Shown piece by piece: positions 19,430-28,544 of a stretch of 64,000 bases of DNA. The position numbers and the translations under genes were made by a program. Below the pieces are notes generated by a model. That model had not been told where the DNA came from, did not search any database, and was given only the letters and a program-made list of their open reading frames with translations. Position 1 is the first letter of the stretch, and every line of letters starts with the position of its first letter. The DNA comes from Xanthomonas melonis (GTDB lineage: Bacteria > Pseudomonadota > Gammaproteobacteria > Xanthomonadales > Xanthomonadaceae), in the NCBI RefSeq assembly GCF_020783655.1, contig NZ_JAJGQH010000012.1:112328-176327 (forward strand), read 5' to 3'.

Positions 19430-19795
19430 ATGGCAAAGACCTACCTCTGGATCAACGCAGTGCTCTATCTCGCCCTGGCGGTATGGTGCACGCTCTCCCC
19501 GGTCAAGACCGCGAACGCGGTGGGCTATACACAGCTCTCGCCAGCCGGCCAATCCGAATACCTGGTCATCTATGGCGGCCTGCAGTTGGGCATGGCGTTC
19601 CTGTTCGGCTACTTCGCCTGGGTCGATCAACCGCGTACCGGCCTGCTGGTCGCACTGGCGTTCTATGTGCCCATCGTGCTGTTCCGCAGCGTGTCGCTGG
19701 CGAAGTTGTGGCCGGTTTCCACACCCACGGTGGCGCTGGCAGGGGTGGAGATCGTGTTGTTGCTCGCCGCCGCGCTGCTGTGGTGGCGCAAGTGA
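19430..19795 (+). CDS. Small four-helix membrane protein, DUF4345-like
   Basis: A 121-residue protein made almost wholly of four hydrophobic helices, with the short conserved YGGLQLGMAFLF in the second. The pattern resembles DUF4345 membrane proteins, whose function is unknown. The start follows AGGA at 19417-19420. It ends 58 bp before the sigma factor gene and may be cotranscribed with it. Confidence 0.75.
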   Translation: MAKTYLWINAVLYLALAVWCTLSPVKTANAVGYTQLSPAGQSEYLVIYGGLQLGMAFLFGYFAWVDQPRTGLLVALAFYVPIVLFRSVSLAKLWPVSTPTVALAGVEIVLLLAAALLWWRK

Positions 19796-19853
19796 AGGAC
19801 AGCGTCGGCCCAGTCCGGTAGCATCGCGCTCACCTCTCCCACCGCCCGACCGC

Positions 19854-20417
19854 ATGAGTGCCATTCCCGGCCACGACGACGATGAAACCGGACGCCTGCT
19901 GACCGCAACTGCGGGCGGCGACCGGCATGCCTTCGAAGCGCTGTATCGGCAGACCTCGCCCAAGCTGTTCGGGGTGTGTCTGCGTCTGATTCCGCAGCGT
20001 GCCGAGGCCGAGGAAGTGCTGCAGGACGTGTTCACGCTGATCTGGCACAAGGCCGGCCAGTTCGACCCCAGCCGTGCGCGCGGACTGACCTGGCTGGCGA
20101 TGATCGCGCGCAACAAGGCCATCGACCATCTGCGCGCCAACGCACCGCAGCGCCGCAACGTAGCGTTGGACGATGCTGGCGAGTTGCGCGATGGCGATGT
20201 CTCGCCGCTGGAGCGCACCGAGCGCGCCAGCACCCGCCGGCGCATCGACCACTGCCTGGCCGAACTGGAACCACCGCGTAGCGAGTTGATCCGCACTGCG
20301 TTCTTCGAAGGCATCACCTACGAAGAACTGGCCGCGCGCACCGACACACCCATCGGCACGGTCAAGAGCTGGATCCGCCGTGGCCTGGCCAAACTCAAGG
20401 CATGTCTGGAACGATGA
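19854..20417 (+). CDS. ECF sigma factor, SigK-like
   Basis: A 187-residue extracytoplasmic-function sigma factor. Region 2 is visible at about residues 27-95 (AEEVLQDVFTLIWHKAGQFDP and WLAMIARNKAIDHLRAN) and region 4 at about 130-183 (TYEELAARTDTPIGTVKSWIRR). Its stop overlaps the ATG of the anti-sigma gene (ATGA). Pairing with an RskA-type partner and the downstream lipid genes point to the SigK group, not the ChrR-partnered RpoE group. Confidence 0.92.
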   Translation: MSAIPGHDDDETGRLLTATAGGDRHAFEALYRQTSPKLFGVCLRLIPQRAEAEEVLQDVFTLIWHKAGQFDPSRARGLTWLAMIARNKAIDHLRANAPQRRNVALDDAGELRDGDVSPLERTERASTRRRIDHCLAELEPPRSELIRTAFFEGITYEELAARTDTPIGTVKSWIRRGLAKLKACLER

Positions 20418-21244
20418 GTACGCCCTTTCCCATCGACCAGGAACCACCGCGCGACGTGTTGGCGGGCGAGTACGTGCTGGGGCTGCTGAGCGCCGACGAG
20501 CGCCTGGCGATCGAGCAGCGGATCGCCACCGATGCCGCATTTGCCCAGGCGGTATTGCAGTGGCAGGAGCATCTGGCTCCGCTGCTGGAAGACATCGCCG
20601 CAGTGACACCACCGGATCAGATCTGGGTGCGCGTGCGCCAGACCTTGGGCTTCGATACGCCGCTGCGTGCAGTGCCGGTGGCAACGCCTGCGGTCACCGG
20701 CACGTCGGCCACGCCGCTGTGGAACAACGTGCGCCTGTGGCGCTGGACCACCGCTGCGGGCCTGGCCACTGCGGCGGTCTGCGTGCTGGCGCTGCTGAAC
20801 CTGCGCACCGCGCCCACTCCCGATCAACCGCGCCAGACGCCGGTCGTGCAGACGCCGGCCACCCCGCCTGCGACGACCACGCCACCGGCTACCGGCATTG
20901 CGATGACATCGACGCTGGCCACCGAAGACGGGCGTCCCGGCTACGTGGCGCTGATGGATGCCGACCAGCACACCATCACGGTGACGCCGCTGGACCGCAC
21001 CGCCACCGCCGACAAGGTGCCCGAGCTGTGGCTGATCACGCCCGACGGCAAGGCGCATTCGATGGGCACCTTCGACGATCAACGTGCGCATCGTGCGCAG
21101 ATCCCCGATCGGTTGATGCCGATGCTGAGCAACGAGGCGATCCTGGCGGTGACGCTGGAGCCACCCGGTGGTGCGCCAGGCGGCGTGGCCACCGGCACTG
21201 TGGTGGCCAAGGGCGGCATCAGCACACTGGCAATGGCGCCCTGA
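20414..21244 (+). CDS. Anti-sigma factor, RskA-like, membrane-anchored
   Basis: A 276-residue protein. Residues 1-90 form the cytoplasmic anti-sigma part (VLAGEYVLGLLSADERLAIEQRI is typical of this family). One membrane helix lies near residues 115-135, followed by a proline- and threonine-rich stretch. The C-terminal RskA-type domain includes VPELWLITPDGKAHSMG. No zinc-binding H-C-C motif or cupin is present, which separates it from ChrR. It presumably holds the coupled sigma factor at the membrane until released by proteolysis. Confidence 0.9.
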   Translation: MSTPFPIDQEPPRDVLAGEYVLGLLSADERLAIEQRIATDAAFAQAVLQWQEHLAPLLEDIAAVTPPDQIWVRVRQTLGFDTPLRAVPVATPAVTGTSATPLWNNVRLWRWTTAAGLATAAVCVLALLNLRTAPTPDQPRQTPVVQTPATPPATTTPPATGIAMTSTLATEDGRPGYVALMDADQHTITVTPLDRTATADKVPELWLITPDGKAHSMGTFDDQRAHRAQIPDRLMPMLSNEAILAVTLEPPGGAPGGVATGTVVAKGGISTLAMAP

Positions 21245-21248
21245 TCCG

Positions 21249-21279
21249 GCGCGGCCCGCGCACTGGCGGCGGGCCGCGC
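21249..21279 (+). terminator. Stem-loop after the anti-sigma gene
   Basis: GCGCGGCCCGC pairs with GCGGGCCGCGC over 11 bp with a 9-base loop, starting four bases after the stop codon. No T-run follows. It separates the sigma/anti-sigma transcript from the lipid operon, whose candidate promoter lies 230 bp further on. The rest of 21280-21509 shows no gene. Confidence 0.6.
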
Positions 21280-21509
21280 GTCGGCGGCAGCGGGCCATGC
21301 TGGCTGCAACCGCAACTGCCACCGGCGCCACGTGGCCGACAGGCACCAACGCTTGCAGCACGGCCTGCCATTTCCAGGCAGGCCGCATTTTCACAAGCAA
21401 CCTCATGCTTGCCAGCGATACTGCGCGCACATCCGTGTAGGCAGCTGCACGCGCGGTCCGCATAAACGGGCGCGCTGTCTACACGCATGTGACGATCAAG
21501 CAGGCTGGT

Positions 21510-21537
21510 GCATCCATCGGCCGGCGGTTTCCGTAAA
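21510..21537 (+). promoter_or_regulatory. Candidate ECF-sigma promoter of the lipid operon
   Basis: GCATCCAT, 13 bases, then CCGTAAA, with the CCGTA 36 bp before the GTG at 21567. Spacing and distance match the element at 18500. If this is the promoter, transcription would begin near 21543, which makes the in-frame ATG at 21546 an unlikely start and supports the GTG. Confidence 0.5.
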
Positions 21538-21566
21538 CCGACCCAATGCCCCCTGGAGATTGCTGC

Positions 21567-22571
21567 GTGCCGAGTACTGGACTCGACCCTCGCGTTGCCG
21601 CGCCACCGCCCCAGTCCTCACCAGCGGATCGCCGCAGCCGGATCCATTCGCGGATCGGCAGCCTGCGTCGCTGGGTGGATACGCAGGCCGACATTCCCTT
21701 GGACGAGGCAAGCGCCGACCGTATCGACTGGCTGCGCGCCCTGCCCTATGTCGCGCTGCACCTGGCCTGCCTGGCGGTGTTCTGGGTCGGCGCGTCGTGG
21801 TTTGCAGTGGGGATGGCGCTATCGCTGTATGCGTTACGCATGTTCGCACTCACCGGTTTCTACCACCGGTACTTCTCGCACCGTGCGTTCAAGACCTCGC
21901 GCGTGCTGCAGTTCGTGTTCGCCGCCATCGGCGCCACCTGCGTGCAGCGTGGGCCGCTGTGGTGGGCCGCGCACCATCGTAATCATCACCGGCACACCGA
22001 TACCGGCCGCGATCCGCATTCGCCGGCCCGGCACGGCTTCTGGTGGAGCCATACCGGCTGGTTCCTCACCCCGCGCAACTTCCGCACCGACTGGGAGGTC
22101 ATCCCCGATCTGCGCCGCTTCGCCGAACTGCGCTTCCTGGACCGGTTCGACATCGTGATGCCGATGCTGCTGGCCGTTGGCCTGTATCTGCTGGGCGACT
22201 GGCTGGCCGATGCGGCACCCGCCCTGAAGACCAGTGGCGCGCAATTGCTGGTGTGGGGATTTGCGATCTCCACCGTCGCGCTGTTCCATGCCACCTTCAC
22301 CATCAATTCGCTGGCGCACCGTTTCGGCAGCCGGCGCTTCGATACCCGCGACGACAGCCGCAACAACTGGCTGCTGGCGCTGCTCACCTTTGGCGAAGGC
22401 TGGCACAACAATCACCACTTCTTTCCCGGCTCGGCGCGCCAGGGCCTGCGTTGGTGGGAGTACGACCTGACCTGGTACGGGCTTACCGCGATGTCGTGGG
22501 TGGGGCTGGTGTGGGACCTCAAGCCGATGCCGGCGTCGCTGATCAAACGTGGCCGGCGGGTGGCACGATGA
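21567..22571 (+). CDS. Membrane fatty acid desaturase (acyl-CoA/acyl-lipid delta-9 type)
   Basis: A 334-residue integral membrane di-iron desaturase that introduces a cis double bond into an acyl chain. The three histidine boxes are complete: HRYFSH, HHRNHH and HNNHH, with hydrophobic helices between them. The GTG at 21567 was chosen because GGAG at 21555-21558 is correctly spaced; an ATG seven codons earlier lacks a site. It is the first gene of a seven-gene operon and its stop overlaps the next start (ATGA). The products probably feed the methyltransferases further on. Confidence 0.9.
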   Translation: MPSTGLDPRVAAPPPQSSPADRRSRIHSRIGSLRRWVDTQADIPLDEASADRIDWLRALPYVALHLACLAVFWVGASWFAVGMALSLYALRMFALTGFYHRYFSHRAFKTSRVLQFVFAAIGATCVQRGPLWWAAHHRNHHRHTDTGRDPHSPARHGFWWSHTGWFLTPRNFRTDWEVIPDLRRFAELRFLDRFDIVMPMLLAVGLYLLGDWLADAAPALKTSGAQLLVWGFAISTVALFHATFTINSLAHRFGSRRFDTRDDSRNNWLLALLTFGEGWHNNHHFFPGSARQGLRWWEYDLTWYGLTAMSWVGLVWDLKPMPASLIKRGRRVAR

Positions 22572-23818
22572 GCAAACGCAGAATTGCAGTGGTCGGTGCC
22601 GGCATTGCCGGCCTCGGTGCCGCGTGGCTGCTATCGCGCCGCTACGAGGTCACCGTGTTCGAGGCCGCCGATTACCTCGGCGGCCACACGCACACGCACC
22701 AGATCCAGCTCGACGGCCAGCACTACGCAGTGGACAGCGGCTTCATCGTGTTCAATCCGCAGCACTATCCGCTGCTCACGCGCATGTTCGCCGAACTCGA
22801 CGTGGCCGCGCAGCCGACCACGATGAGCTTTTCCGTGCACGACGCGCGCAGCGGGCTCGAATACAACGCGGGCAGCTTGAACGGGTTGTTCTGCCAACGC
22901 CGCAACCTGCTCAGTCCACGCTTCTGGGGCATGCTGGCCGATTTGCGCCGCTTCTATCGGCAGGCACCGGCGGTGCTGCACAGCGACGAGCGTTTCAGCA
23001 CCCTGGGCGCGTACCTGCAGCGGCATGGCTATTCGGACGCATTCCGCGACCAGCATCTGGTGCCGATGGCCTCGGCACTGTGGTCCTCGCCCTCGCAGAC
23101 CATTCTCCAGTTTCCGATGGGCCAGCTGATCGGCTTCATGGCCAACCATCACATGCTGCAACTCAGCGGACGGCCGCAGTGGCAGGTGGTACGCGGCGGC
23201 TCCAACAGCTACGTGCGTGCGCTGCAGCGGCGCTGGCAGGTGTTCGAGCGCCTGTCCACGCCGGTGCATGACATCCACCGAACCCCCGATGGCGTGGTGG
23301 TCAACTCGCTGTGCGGGCAGGAGCAGTTCGACGAGGTGGTGCTGGCCTGCCACGCCGACGATGCGCTGGCATTGCTCGGCGATGCGACCGAGGCCGAACG
23401 ACAGATCCTGGGTGGCATCACCTACCAGGACAACGACACCGTATTGCATACCGACGCGCGCGTCCTGCCGCGCGATCGGCGCGCATGGGCAGCCTGGAAC
23501 GCGCATGTGCCGGCCGACCCGCAGGCGCCGTGCACGGTGAGTTACTGGATGAACGCATTGCAGTCGATCGCTTCGCCGCAGCCGTTCATCGTCAGCCTCA
23601 ATCGCGATCACGACATCGACCCGGCCAAGGTGCTGCGGCGCATGCGCTACCGGCACCCGGTGCAGAATGCCGCTGCGCTCAGTGCGCAGGACCGCAAGGC
23701 CGAGATCCAGGGCAGGCAGCACACCTGGTTCGCTGGTGCGGCCTGGGGCTTCGGCTTCCACGAAGACGGGCTGCGCAGCGGCGTGGACGTGGCACATGCG
23801 TTGGGAGTGGACTGGTGA
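22568..23818 (+). CDS. FAD/NAD(P)-dependent oxidoreductase, amine-oxidase-like fold
   Basis: A 416-residue flavoprotein. The dinucleotide-binding motif [16 protein letters not shown] is at the N-terminus, followed by [14 protein letters not shown]. The C-terminus has the FAD contact [18 protein letters not shown]. Proteins of this type stand beside DUF1365 and Cfa-like genes in many bacteria, including Rv0449c in the M. tuberculosis sigK locus. A redox step on a modified acyl chain is a reasonable guess. Four-base overlap with the desaturase, and the next gene starts on its stop codon. Confidence 0.88.
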   Translation: MSKRRIAVVGAGIAGLGAAWLLSRRYEVTVFEAADYLGGHTHTHQIQLDGQHYAVDSGFIVFNPQHYPLLTRMFAELDVAAQPTTMSFSVHDARSGLEYNAGSLNGLFCQRRNLLSPRFWGMLADLRRFYRQAPAVLHSDERFSTLGAYLQRHGYSDAFRDQHLVPMASALWSSPSQTILQFPMGQLIGFMANHHMLQLSGRPQWQVVRGGSNSYVRALQRRWQVFERLSTPVHDIHRTPDGVVVNSLCGQEQFDEVVLACHADDALALLGDATEAERQILGGITYQDNDTVLHTDARVLPRDRRAWAAWNAHVPADPQAPCTVSYWMNALQSIASPQPFIVSLNRDHDIDPAKVLRRMRYRHPVQNAAALSAQDRKAEIQGRQHTWFAGAAWGFGFHEDGLRSGVDVAHALGVDW

Positions 23819-24693
23819 TGCAGTTGCTGCGCGAAGCCAGCACCGATGCCGTGCCGCTGCCCCCCGGCGAGGACAGCGGCGCCGGCAGCGCGGCCTACGG
23901 ATTGCGCAGTGCGCTCTACACCGGCTGGGTGCGGCACCGGCGATTCACGCCCAAGCCGCTGCAGTTCCGTTACCGGCTTTTCCTGCTGTACCTGGACCTG
24001 TCCGAGCTGGATCGGGTGTTCGCAGGCCGCTGGCTGTGGTCGGTGGGGCGCGCCAACCTGGCGCAGTTCCGCCGCAGCGATTACCTGGGCGACCCGACCA
24101 TTCCACTGGATCAGGCCGTGCGCGATTGCGTGCAGGCGCACACCGGCGAGCGCCCCGATGGCGCGATCCGCCTGTTGACGCATCTGCGCTACTTCGGCCA
24201 TGTGTTCAACCCGGTGAGCTTCTATTACTGCTTCGACCGCCATGACGGATTGCGCTGGATCGTGGCGGAAATCACCAACACGCCGTGGCAGCAACGCCAT
24301 GCCTACGTGCTGCCGGTGGCGCAGGCGCGCAGCCACCGCGACGTGCATGCATGGCGCTTCGACAAGCGCTTCCACGTGTCGCCGTTCATGGGCATGCAGC
24401 AGCAGTACGACTGGCGCTTCAGCGTGCCGGCCGCGCAACTGCGCGTACATATGGACGTGCTGGATGCGCCGCACGATGCCGCTGTCGAGACCGGCGGCGC
24501 ACGCCGCTTCGATGCCACCCTGGTGCTGCAACGCCAGCCGCTGTGCGCACGCACGCTGGCGCGGACCTTGCTCGCCTACCCCCTGATGACCGTGCAGGTC
24601 GTGATCGCCATCCACTGGCAGGCGTTGCGCCTGTGGCTGCGCGGCAACCCGGTCCACGACCATCCCCACCCGCCTGTGCGAGATCGCCGATGA
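23818..24693 (+). CDS. DUF1365 domain protein
   Basis: A 291-residue protein covering the whole DUF1365 domain, with LRYFGHVFNPVSFYYCFDR and FHVSPFMGMQQQYDWRF as recognisable conserved blocks. A hydrophobic stretch near the C-terminus (YPLMTVQVVIAIHWQAL) may touch the membrane. DUF1365 genes accompany Cfa-type methyltransferases across bacteria (Rv0448c in M. tuberculosis), but the biochemical role is unproven. The start overlaps the preceding stop (TGATG) and the end overlaps the next ATG. Confidence 0.88.
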   Translation: MQLLREASTDAVPLPPGEDSGAGSAAYGLRSALYTGWVRHRRFTPKPLQFRYRLFLLYLDLSELDRVFAGRWLWSVGRANLAQFRRSDYLGDPTIPLDQAVRDCVQAHTGERPDGAIRLLTHLRYFGHVFNPVSFYYCFDRHDGLRWIVAEITNTPWQQRHAYVLPVAQARSHRDVHAWRFDKRFHVSPFMGMQQQYDWRFSVPAAQLRVHMDVLDAPHDAAVETGGARRFDATLVLQRQPLCARTLARTLLAYPLMTVQVVIAIHWQALRLWLRGNPVHDHPHPPVRDRR

Positions 24694-25982
24694 ATGCAAC
24701 GTCCCTGCCCGACACCGCTCCCTCACGCACGGCGTCCTGGATGGATCGACTGTTGCGCAAGCGCCTGCTGGCCACGCTCGGCGAGCTGCGCGATGGGCAA
24801 CTGCTGCTGCACGACGCCGACGGCATCACCACGCTGGGCACGGCCGCCGGCGCGCAGGCGCTGCAGGTGCAGCTGCGCGTGACCGACCCGGGCTTCTATC
24901 GCCAGGCCGCGCTCAACGGCAGCGTGGGGGCCGGCGAGTCGTACATGGACGGGCAATGGCAGTGCGACGATCTGGTCGGGCTGATGCGCGTGCTGCTGCG
25001 CAACCGCGACCGCCTGGACGCGATGGAAACCGGCACCGCGCGCCTCGGCGGCTGGGCCATGCGCGGCCTGCATGCGCTGGCCCGCAACACCCGCAGCGGC
25101 AGCCGGCGCAACATCGCCGCGCATTACGATCTGGGCAACCCGCTGTTCAAACTGTTCCTGGACGAGAACCTGATGTATTCCTCGGCGATCTTCGTCGAGG
25201 GCGAAGAAGCGCAGGGCGAAGCGGCGCTGGAGCGCGCGGCCACGCGCAAGCTCGAACGCATCTGCCAGAAACTGCGCCTGGGCCCGCAGCACCACGTGCT
25301 GGAAATCGGCACCGGCTGGGGTGGCTTCGCCCTGCATGCCGCCCGCGAACACGGCTGCCGCGTCACCACCACCACCATCTCGCGCGAGCAGTTCGAGCTG
25401 GCCTCGCAGCGCATCGCCGCTGCCGGGCTGAGCGATCGGGTCACATTGTTGCTGTGCGACTACCGCGATCTGCAGGGTCGCTTCGACCGCGTGGTGTCGA
25501 TCGAGATGATCGAAGCGATCGGCCACCAGTATCTGGATACCTACTTCGCCAAGGTCGGCAGCCTGCTCACCGACGATGGCGAAGCGCTGATCCAGGCCAT
25601 CACCATCGAAGACCACCGCTATACGCGGGCGCTGCACTCGGTGGACTTCATCAAGCGGCATATCTTTCCCGGCAGCTTCATCCCCTCGGTGGCCGCGATG
25701 ACCGGCGCGATCGCCAATGCCAGCGATCTGCGCCTGTTCCACCTGGAAGACATCGGCCCGAGCTATGCCTTGACCCTGCGCGCATGGCGGCAGCGCTTCA
25801 TGGCGCAGCTGCCGCAGGTACGCGCACTGGGCTACGACGAGCGCTTCATCCGCATGTGGGAGTTCTACCTGGCCTATTGCGAGGCGGGCTTTCTGGAGCG
25901 CTCGATCGGCGACGTGCATCTGTGGCTGAGCAAGCCGGGCGCACGCCCGCCGCAGTTCGTGCCCGGCCTTGCCAACGCATGA
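24690..25982 (+). CDS. Cyclopropane-fatty-acyl-phospholipid synthase family methyltransferase
   Basis: A 430-residue SAM-dependent enzyme acting on unsaturated phospholipid acyl chains. The N-terminal lipid-binding region precedes NIAAHYDLGNPLFKLFLDEN, typical of the family; the SAM site is VLEIGTGWGGFALHAA; and the C-terminal part has SIEMIEAIGHQYLDTYF and FIKRHIFPGSFIPS. Products in the family may be cyclopropane, methyl-branched or furan-precursor lipids, so the exact product is open. UfaA1 (Rv0447c) is the counterpart in the M. tuberculosis sigK locus. Overlaps both neighbours by four bases. Confidence 0.92.
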   Translation: MNATSLPDTAPSRTASWMDRLLRKRLLATLGELRDGQLLLHDADGITTLGTAAGAQALQVQLRVTDPGFYRQAALNGSVGAGESYMDGQWQCDDLVGLMRVLLRNRDRLDAMETGTARLGGWAMRGLHALARNTRSGSRRNIAAHYDLGNPLFKLFLDENLMYSSAIFVEGEEAQGEAALERAATRKLERICQKLRLGPQHHVLEIGTGWGGFALHAAREHGCRVTTTTISREQFELASQRIAAAGLSDRVTLLLCDYRDLQGRFDRVVSIEMIEAIGHQYLDTYFAKVGSLLTDDGEALIQAITIEDHRYTRALHSVDFIKRHIFPGSFIPSVAAMTGAIANASDLRLFHLEDIGPSYALTLRAWRQRFMAQLPQVRALGYDERFIRMWEFYLAYCEAGFLERSIGDVHLWLSKPGARPPQFVPGLANA

Positions 25983-26524
25983 AGCAGCTGGGCAACTATC
26001 TCGGCCTGCAGGTGCTGTGGCTGGTCGCCGTCAGCAGCGCTGTGCATGCACGCATCTGGCCCACGCTGTCGGTGCTGGCGGCGTTCGCGCTGTACCAGCT
26101 GTGGCCGTCGCGGCGCGCGCCGGGCGATGTGCAGCTGATGGTCGCGGGGTTGTCGCTGGGATTGCTGCTGGACACCACGCTCGCCGCAGGCAACTGGGTG
26201 CGTTATGCAGCGCCGTGGCCGGGCAGCCTGCTGGCGCCGCCCTGGATCCTGGCGTTGTGGCTGGGCTTTGCGCTCACCCTCAATCATTCGCTGGCCGCAG
26301 TGATGCAGCGGCCATGGCTGGCGGTGCTGCTCGGCGCCATCTTCGGGCCGCTTTCCTACTGGCTGGCGCAACGCGGTTGGCGCGCAGTGGAGTTTCAATC
26401 GCCCTCTCTGCACGCCATGCTCGCTGTGGGTACCGGCTGGGGAGTGGCCTGCGGCGTGTTGTCGCTGTATGCACGCCGTCTGGGACCACCATTGCCCGAA
26501 CACATCACCGGAGAACTGCAATGA
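25979..26524 (+). CDS. DUF2878 membrane protein
   Basis: A 181-residue inner-membrane protein with about five or six hydrophobic helices, matching the DUF2878 pattern (LSLGLLLDTTLAAGNWVRY near the middle). Function is unknown. The family recurs with Cfa-like and DUF1295 genes in gammaproteobacterial stress-lipid clusters. ATGA overlaps at both ends couple it to its neighbours. Confidence 0.82.
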   Translation: MKQLGNYLGLQVLWLVAVSSAVHARIWPTLSVLAAFALYQLWPSRRAPGDVQLMVAGLSLGLLLDTTLAAGNWVRYAAPWPGSLLAPPWILALWLGFALTLNHSLAAVMQRPWLAVLLGAIFGPLSYWLAQRGWRAVEFQSPSLHAMLAVGTGWGVACGVLSLYARRLGPPLPEHITGELQ

Positions 26525-27303
26525 CTGCCTGGCCGCTGCTGCATGTGGGCGTGTTCGCAAGCGTGGTGATGGTGATCGGCTGGCTGTGGCAACGCCGTAG
26601 CGGCAACGCCGGCCCGGTCGATGTGCTGTGGGCGGCTTGCCTGGCAGTGGCTGCGCCGTATTGCGCGTGGGTGTCCGATGGCGCGGTGTTGCCGCGGGTG
26701 CTGGTGGCGGTGCTGGGCGGCGTGTGGGGTGCGCGCCTGGCCTGGCATCTGGGCGTGCGCGTGTTCGGCGACCCGCACGAAGACGGCCGCTATCGCGCAC
26801 TGCGCGAGCATTGGAATGGCAGCCAGAGCAAGTTTCTCGGCTTTTTCCTGGCCCAGGCGGTGGTGGTGGTGCTGTTCGCGGTGCCGTTCCTGGCAGCTGC
26901 CAGCAATCCCAATCCGGAATGGAGCCCGTGGACCAGCCTGGCGATCGTGGTGTGGCTGGTCGCCGTCGGTGGCGAGGCGCTGGCAGACCGGCAACTGTCT
27001 GCGCACAAGGCCGACCCGGCCAATCGCGGCAAGACCTGTCGCAAGGGTCTGTGGCGATATTCGCGTCATCCCAATTATTTCTTCGAGTTCGTGCACTGGT
27101 TCGCCTACCTGGCGCTGGCCGTCGGCGCCGGGCCGTGGCCGGTGGCGCTGTGCGCGCTCGGGCCGGTCGTGATGTTCGTGTTCCTGTATCGCTTCACCGG
27201 CATTCCCTATACCGAGCAGCAGGCATTGCGCTCGCGCGGGGAGGACTACGCGCAGTACCAACGCAGCACCAGCGCGTTCTTCCCGCTTCCCCCTTCGTCC
27301 TGA
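26521..27303 (+). CDS. DUF1295 membrane protein, steroid-reductase/ICMT-like fold
   Basis: A 260-residue integral membrane protein with about seven hydrophobic segments. The C-terminal block GLWRYSRHPNYFFEFVHW and the later GIPYTEQQALRSRG are the DUF1295 hallmark shared with steroid 5-alpha-reductase and isoprenylcysteine methyltransferase folds. An NADPH-dependent reduction of a lipid double bond is plausible in this operon but not shown. Confidence 0.87.
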   Translation: MTAWPLLHVGVFASVVMVIGWLWQRRSGNAGPVDVLWAACLAVAAPYCAWVSDGAVLPRVLVAVLGGVWGARLAWHLGVRVFGDPHEDGRYRALREHWNGSQSKFLGFFLAQAVVVVLFAVPFLAAASNPNPEWSPWTSLAIVVWLVAVGGEALADRQLSAHKADPANRGKTCRKGLWRYSRHPNYFFEFVHWFAYLALAVGAGPWPVALCALGPVVMFVFLYRFTGIPYTEQQALRSRGEDYAQYQRSTSAFFPLPPSS

Positions 27304-27320
27304 GCTGCCTGGAGAATCGC

Positions 27321-28391
27321 ATGTCCACCGTCACCGCCCCGCCCTCCACGCTGCCGGAAGAAGCCTTCGCCACCCGCCTGGCCGAATCCGGCGCGCTGCC
27401 CGATGCCGTGCTTCGCTACGGCATCCGCCGCCTGTGCGCCCAGCGCCTGCGCGATGAGCGTGGTCACGACGCCGATGCCAACGGCGCGCGCCAGCGCGCC
27501 TTCATCGACAGCCTGCGTGCCAGCGCGATCGCGATCGAAACCGATGCCGCCAACCGCCAGCACTACGAATTGCCGCCACAGTTCTTCACCCTCTGCCTGG
27601 GCAAGCGGTTGAAGTACAGCAGCTGCTACTGGGACGCGAGCACACCGGACCTGGATGCCGCCGAAGAACGCATGCTGGCGCTATACGGGCAGCGTGCCGA
27701 ACTGGCCGATGGCCAGCGCATCCTGGAGCTGGGCTGCGGCTGGGGTTCGCTGACCTTGTGGATGGCCGAGCGCTACCCCACTGCCAGCATCACCGCGGTG
27801 TCCAACTCACGCCCACAGCGCGCGCACATCCTGGAGCAATGCCGCTTGCGTGGGCTGGACAACGTGCAGGTGATCACCGCCGACGTCAACGCGCTGACGC
27901 TGCCGGCGGCCAGCTTCGACCGCGTGGTCTCGGTGGAGATGTTCGAGCACATGCGCAACTACCGCGAGCTGCTCGCGCGGGTGGGCAACTGGCTGGCGCC
28001 GGGCGGCAAGGTGTTCGTGCACATCTTCTGCCACCGCGATCTGGCCTACCCCTTCGAAGTGGCCGGCGAAGACAACTGGATGGGTCGGCACTTCTTTACC
28101 GGTGGGCTGATGCCGGCGGCCGACACCTTGCTGCACTTCCAGCAGGACGTGGTCATCGAGCAGCGCTGGCTGCTGTCGGGCCAGCACTACGAAAAGACCG
28201 CCAATGCCTGGCTCGACAACCAGGACCGCCACCGCGCCCAGATCATGCCGCTGTTGCAGCAGACCTATGGCGACGATGCGCAGCGCTGGTGGCAGCGCTG
28301 GCGCATGTTCTGGCTGGCCTGCGCAGAGCTGTTCGGCTACGACCAGGGCCGCGAATGGGGGGTAGCGCACTACCGCTTCGTCAAGCGCTGA
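27321..28391 (+). CDS. Second Cfa-like SAM-dependent methyltransferase
   Basis: A 356-residue methyltransferase with QHYELPPQFFTLCLGKRLKYSS and the SAM motif ILELGCGWGSLTLWMA; VSVEMFEHMRNY follows. It is only distantly like the Cfa homologue four genes upstream, so it probably acts on a different substrate or step. Start follows GGAGA at 27311, 17 bp after the DUF1295 stop; it is the only non-overlapping junction of the operon. Last gene of the operon; the next gene is convergent. Confidence 0.87.
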   Translation: MSTVTAPPSTLPEEAFATRLAESGALPDAVLRYGIRRLCAQRLRDERGHDADANGARQRAFIDSLRASAIAIETDAANRQHYELPPQFFTLCLGKRLKYSSCYWDASTPDLDAAEERMLALYGQRAELADGQRILELGCGWGSLTLWMAERYPTASITAVSNSRPQRAHILEQCRLRGLDNVQVITADVNALTLPAASFDRVVSVEMFEHMRNYRELLARVGNWLAPGGKVFVHIFCHRDLAYPFEVAGEDNWMGRHFFTGGLMPAADTLLHFQQDVVIEQRWLLSGQHYEKTANAWLDNQDRHRAQIMPLLQQTYGDDAQRWWQRWRMFWLACAELFGYDQGREWGVAHYRFVKR

Positions 28392-28544
28392 TCGCGCGAT
28401 GCGGGCGCGCGCACCTGGGCCCGTGACGCAACGACCCGCAGCAGGAATGCGGCAGATTCGCCACCGCCTGCCGGCCGATCCTCTGCCACCGGCCGGCACG
28501 GACGAAGGACATCGCAGCGTTGCGGATTGCTCCGCTGCAGACGA

